From assembly GCF_900102215.1 (NCBI RefSeq), contig NZ_FNBG01000008.1, positions 63,554 to 127,553 of the forward strand: 64,000 bases of DNA, written 5' to 3'. This document shows, piece by piece, positions 62,050 to 64,000 of this stretch; position 1 is the stretch's first letter, and each line of letters begins with the position of its first letter. Source of the DNA: Fontibacillus panacisegetis. Lineage in GTDB: Bacteria; Bacillota; Bacilli; Paenibacillales; Paenibacillaceae. Made by a program: the position numbers and the translations under genes. The notes below the pieces were generated by a model. It was given only the letters and a program-made list of their open reading frames with translations. It was not told the origin of the DNA and did no database searches.

Positions 62050-62709
62050 ATGTCGAGTAGTGCTCATCACAAGAAGAAAGAAACGGTAACCTCCGGTCCT
62101 TTTTTTGTTCCTCTTCTTACTCCAGGTTATGCCCCTAACAATAGAATTGTCGTCACACTTAAAAATCCAACTCACAAAAAATTGTCAGTTTTCGTATCTC
62201 TCGGAATCTGTAAAGAATGTCCGCCAGCAGGATGGCAGCCACCACAATCACCTGCACCTACTCCTGTACCAGGGCCTCCTCCTCCTAACCAATGTATAGA
62301 CACAATTAAAACTTTAGAAAAGGAAATAAGTCTTGGATTTCATCATGTCGATCCCATGAGCTGTCTCCGTATTGAAAAAACCTTTGATTATTACTATTTA
62401 GGAAATACTGTATTAAGAGTCGAAGCCAAAGGCGACTTTAACGTTGATCATGAATGTAATACTTTGCTCGGTGGTTTACTTGAAATCAGTAGTGTTGTCG
62501 GTTTCATCAATCTTCCTATGGCCAACACGATAACTCTCCCGGATTATGTTACCGCTAACCTTCAACAGTCAGCAGGTCTATACTACAATATTAACGGTCT
62601 GGATGTTGCAGATCCTTCAACTTTCATAGCGTTTGGTGACTACGTCGTTGTTAAGAAACACGCTAATTCAGATTCCAGCTCTAGTTCCTCCAGCTCCAGC
62701 GACCACTAG
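62050..62709 (+). CDS. Unknown protein with Pro-rich linker and poly-Ser tail (possible spore-surface protein)
   Basis: This 219-residue protein has no signal peptide. It has a short N-terminal beta-type part (FFVPLLTPGYAPNNRIVVTLKNPTHKKLSVFVSLGICKECPPAGW) and a Pro-rich linker (SPAPTPVPGPPPPNQC, near residue 75). A second domain follows (FDYYYLGNTVLRVEAKGDFNVDHECNTLLGG), and the tail is SDSSSSSSSSSDH. Four Cys residues are spread over the two domains. I do not recognise the family. It has a strong AAGGAGAG site and is flanked by two kinase-like genes. Composition fits a structural surface protein. Confidence 0.7.
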   Translation: MSSSAHHKKKETVTSGPFFVPLLTPGYAPNNRIVVTLKNPTHKKLSVFVSLGICKECPPAGWQPPQSPAPTPVPGPPPPNQCIDTIKTLEKEISLGFHHVDPMSCLRIEKTFDYYYLGNTVLRVEAKGDFNVDHECNTLLGGLLEISSVVGFINLPMANTITLPDYVTANLQQSAGLYYNINGLDVADPSTFIAFGDYVVVKKHANSDSSSSSSSSSDH

Positions 62710-62742
62710 TAAGAGATTCATTCATCATTGCTGCTTCTGCAA

Positions 62743-62773
62743 TACAGCCTCTTTCCTTCTGAAAGAGGCTGTA
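62743..62773 (+). terminator. Hairpin after the Ser-tailed protein gene
   Basis: TACAGCCTCTTTC and GAAAGAGGCTGTA form a perfect 13-bp stem with a 5-base loop. There is no clear T run after it, so it could be an attenuating or stabilising hairpin rather than a full terminator. Confidence 0.55.
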
Positions 62774-62820
62774 CCTATCTATACCTCATTCTACCAACTT
62801 GATTCCGGAAGGTGGTTTGC

Positions 62821-63804
62821 GTGCTTGATCCCCTGCTGCTAGCAGCTTCCTCTCATTATGGCTTTAGCATAGAGAATTACGATCTTCTCCATGAGACTTC
62901 GCGAACCTTGGTCGTCTCACTTGAGACAACAAAAGGTAGCTACGTCTTAAAGAGCATTTACGTCACGGAGAAGAGGCTTCAATTTATTTTGGAGGTAGAA
63001 CACTTTTTACGTGAAAAGGGAATATCCATTCCAATGGTCTATCCAACATTAAGTGGAGAGTCCTATCTGAATTGGGAAGGAGATCTTTTCGTTTTACAAG
63101 AAAAAATTCAAGGTACCTCGAACTCCCCATCTTCTTTGGATGCAATCACAAGTAAAGCTGCCCTACTCGGAACCATGCATAACGTATCACTCGGATTCCA
63201 TTCTCACTTTGGTCCAGACTATGCCGAAGAGCATGATTGGGAGAAACACTATATTCGAAAGATTCGAGACATGCTAGAGTGGAAGGATCGGTTCTCCAAG
63301 TCAAAATCTGCTAAAAAGAAAATGATTCTGGAGGGGATCAATGATTACCTGAAGGCCGGAATTAGAGCATTAAAGCTAATTCAGCTTCACGCTCAGTTTC
63401 AGCAATGGAAGGACCTTCCGCCTCATGAACACTTTATAGCTCACGGCGACTTCCACAGCGAGAACATACTTTACACCGAAGAACAACTATATATCATTGA
63501 CTGGGAATTTGTTCGGTACAACTATCCCTCTAAGGATATTGGCCGTTTATTAAACAGTATATTAAAGCATTCTGAATCTTGGGATAACGCCTCTTTTCAG
63601 AACCTCATCCAACATTATACTAGGTACAACCCACTTAACGATTGGCAGCTGCAAATGCTGTACCTTGATTTATCGTTCCCACACAACTTCTACCGATTTC
63701 TTCAGAACCGCATGTATAAGGAAATGTCCATTGAAGAAATTGAAGTATTTTTACGTAGAGAGCATGATAAAACCTCCTATTTAATAAAAGAATACCCTAA
63801 TTAA
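62821..63804 (+). CDS. CotS-family spore coat kinase-like protein
   Basis: This protein of about 327 residues has the aminoglycoside-phosphotransferase-type kinase fold of the CotS/CotI/YutH family. It has an ATP-binding lobe (RTLVVSLETTKGSYVLKSIY, VLQEKIQGTS), the catalytic loop HFIAHGDFHSENILYTEEQL (HGDxxxxN) and the metal Asp in LYIIDWEFVRYNYPSKDIGRLL. I choose GTG 62821, eight bases after GGAAGG; a GTG at 62812 overlaps that site. CotS in B. subtilis is a coat protein next to cotSA and ytcABC-ytdA, which matches the neighbours here. Confidence 0.9.
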   Translation: MLDPLLLAASSHYGFSIENYDLLHETSRTLVVSLETTKGSYVLKSIYVTEKRLQFILEVEHFLREKGISIPMVYPTLSGESYLNWEGDLFVLQEKIQGTSNSPSSLDAITSKAALLGTMHNVSLGFHSHFGPDYAEEHDWEKHYIRKIRDMLEWKDRFSKSKSAKKKMILEGINDYLKAGIRALKLIQLHAQFQQWKDLPPHEHFIAHGDFHSENILYTEEQLYIIDWEFVRYNYPSKDIGRLLNSILKHSESWDNASFQNLIQHYTRYNPLNDWQLQMLYLDLSFPHNFYRFLQNRMYKEMSIEEIEVFLRREHDKTSYLIKEYPN

Positions 63805-63810
63805 TAGCCT

Positions 63811-63841
63811 TGCCGTCCCATACAGGACGGTCCATTTTTTT
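63811..63841 (+). terminator. Terminator of the CotS-like gene
   Basis: CCGTCC, a short loop and GGACGG, followed by a run of T residues, lie about 8 bp after the stop codon. Confidence 0.8.
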
Positions 63842-63943
63842 TAGAAAACGCATTCACTTCCCCATATACCCTTCTAACAGTAAAAAAGACGAAACAGATA
63901 TGTTATCCTGTCCCGCCCTATCATTCATACTTGTCACTACACT

Positions 63944-64000
63944 TCAAGCTTTAGGTTTCAACTCTTTCAAAACAACGCGACCTGTAGCCGCCACCTTCCA
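63944..64000 (-). CDS. C-terminal end of a gene cut by the right window edge
   Basis: The minus strand gives an open frame of 18 codons ending in TGA at 63946-63944 (WKVAATGRVVLKELKPKA). It looks like the end of a real protein, perhaps a zinc-type dehydrogenase C-terminus, but this is too short to identify. Confidence 0.4.
   Translation of the reverse strand, partial: WKVAATGRVVLKELKPKA

Overview
The window looks like a chromosomal segment of a spore-forming, low-to-mid GC Firmicute, most likely Paenibacillus or a close relative. The support is a 74-residue GerE regulator, a GerM sporulation lipoprotein, CotS-type and YtcA/YtcB/YtcC/YtdA-type spore-surface genes, strong Bacillus-type Shine-Dalgarno sequences with many TTG/GTG starts, and two complete sugar ABC importers without their own ATPase. 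The genus call is an inference from gene content; no rRNA is present.

Region by region. 1-6.2 kb: a LacI-controlled sugar-uptake locus (binding lipoprotein, two permeases, a large DUF5695-like protein cut by the window edge), with identical 20-bp palindromic operators at both promoters. 6.2-7.8 kb: a gene-poor stretch with a decayed repeat, tRNA-Arg(TCT) and two small unknown genes. 7.9-14.3 kb: asparagine synthetase and a 1393-residue secreted alpha-amylase with four starch-binding modules, whose promoter carries a good cre site. 14.3-20 kb: a MITE-like element, then rdgB, rph and gerM (the B. subtilis order), a PgpA-like phosphatase, a metallo-beta-lactamase-fold hydrolase and a methyltransferase. 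20-27.8 kb: a ManNAc-type amino-sugar operon (nanE, ABC importer, a DUF4127 protein, ROK kinase, RpiR regulator). 28-33 kb: a membrane-anchored PpiC foldase, an M20 dipeptidase and an ArsR/MFS pair. 33.2-35.1 kb: gerE and glpK. 35.1-39.8 kb: a Fur-controlled efeO-efeB-efeU iron importer and a MarR regulator with a His-rich tail. 39.9-42.8 kb: rpiR-nagB-nagA behind twin operators. 42.8-43.2 kb: a second copy of the MITE-like element.

43.2-63.8 kb is a long cluster that I read as a spore-surface glycan and coat locus. It holds nucleotide-sugar genes (UTP-glucose-1-phosphate uridylyltransferase, nucleotide-sugar dehydrogenase, two epimerases), six or seven glycosyltransferases, a PIG-L deacetylase, a YhcN-type lipoprotein, a CotS-type kinase, a HipA-like kinase and several low-complexity proteins. 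Three paralogous GT4 enzymes differ in their extra modules: none, a C-terminal CarboxypepD_reg-like domain, or an N-terminal seven-bladed FG-GAP propeller. Another putative glycosyltransferase carries a lectin-like propeller and a Tyr/Glu/Ser/Thr tandem repeat. gerE and the YtcC-like glycosyltransferase share a nearly identical sigma-K-type promoter, which ties the cluster to late mother-cell expression.

The amino-sugar loci fit together: imported ManNAc (or a related sugar) would be phosphorylated by the ROK kinase, epimerised by NanE to GlcNAc-6-P, and then converted by NagA and NagB to fructose-6-P. The window ends with the last 18 codons of another minus-strand gene.
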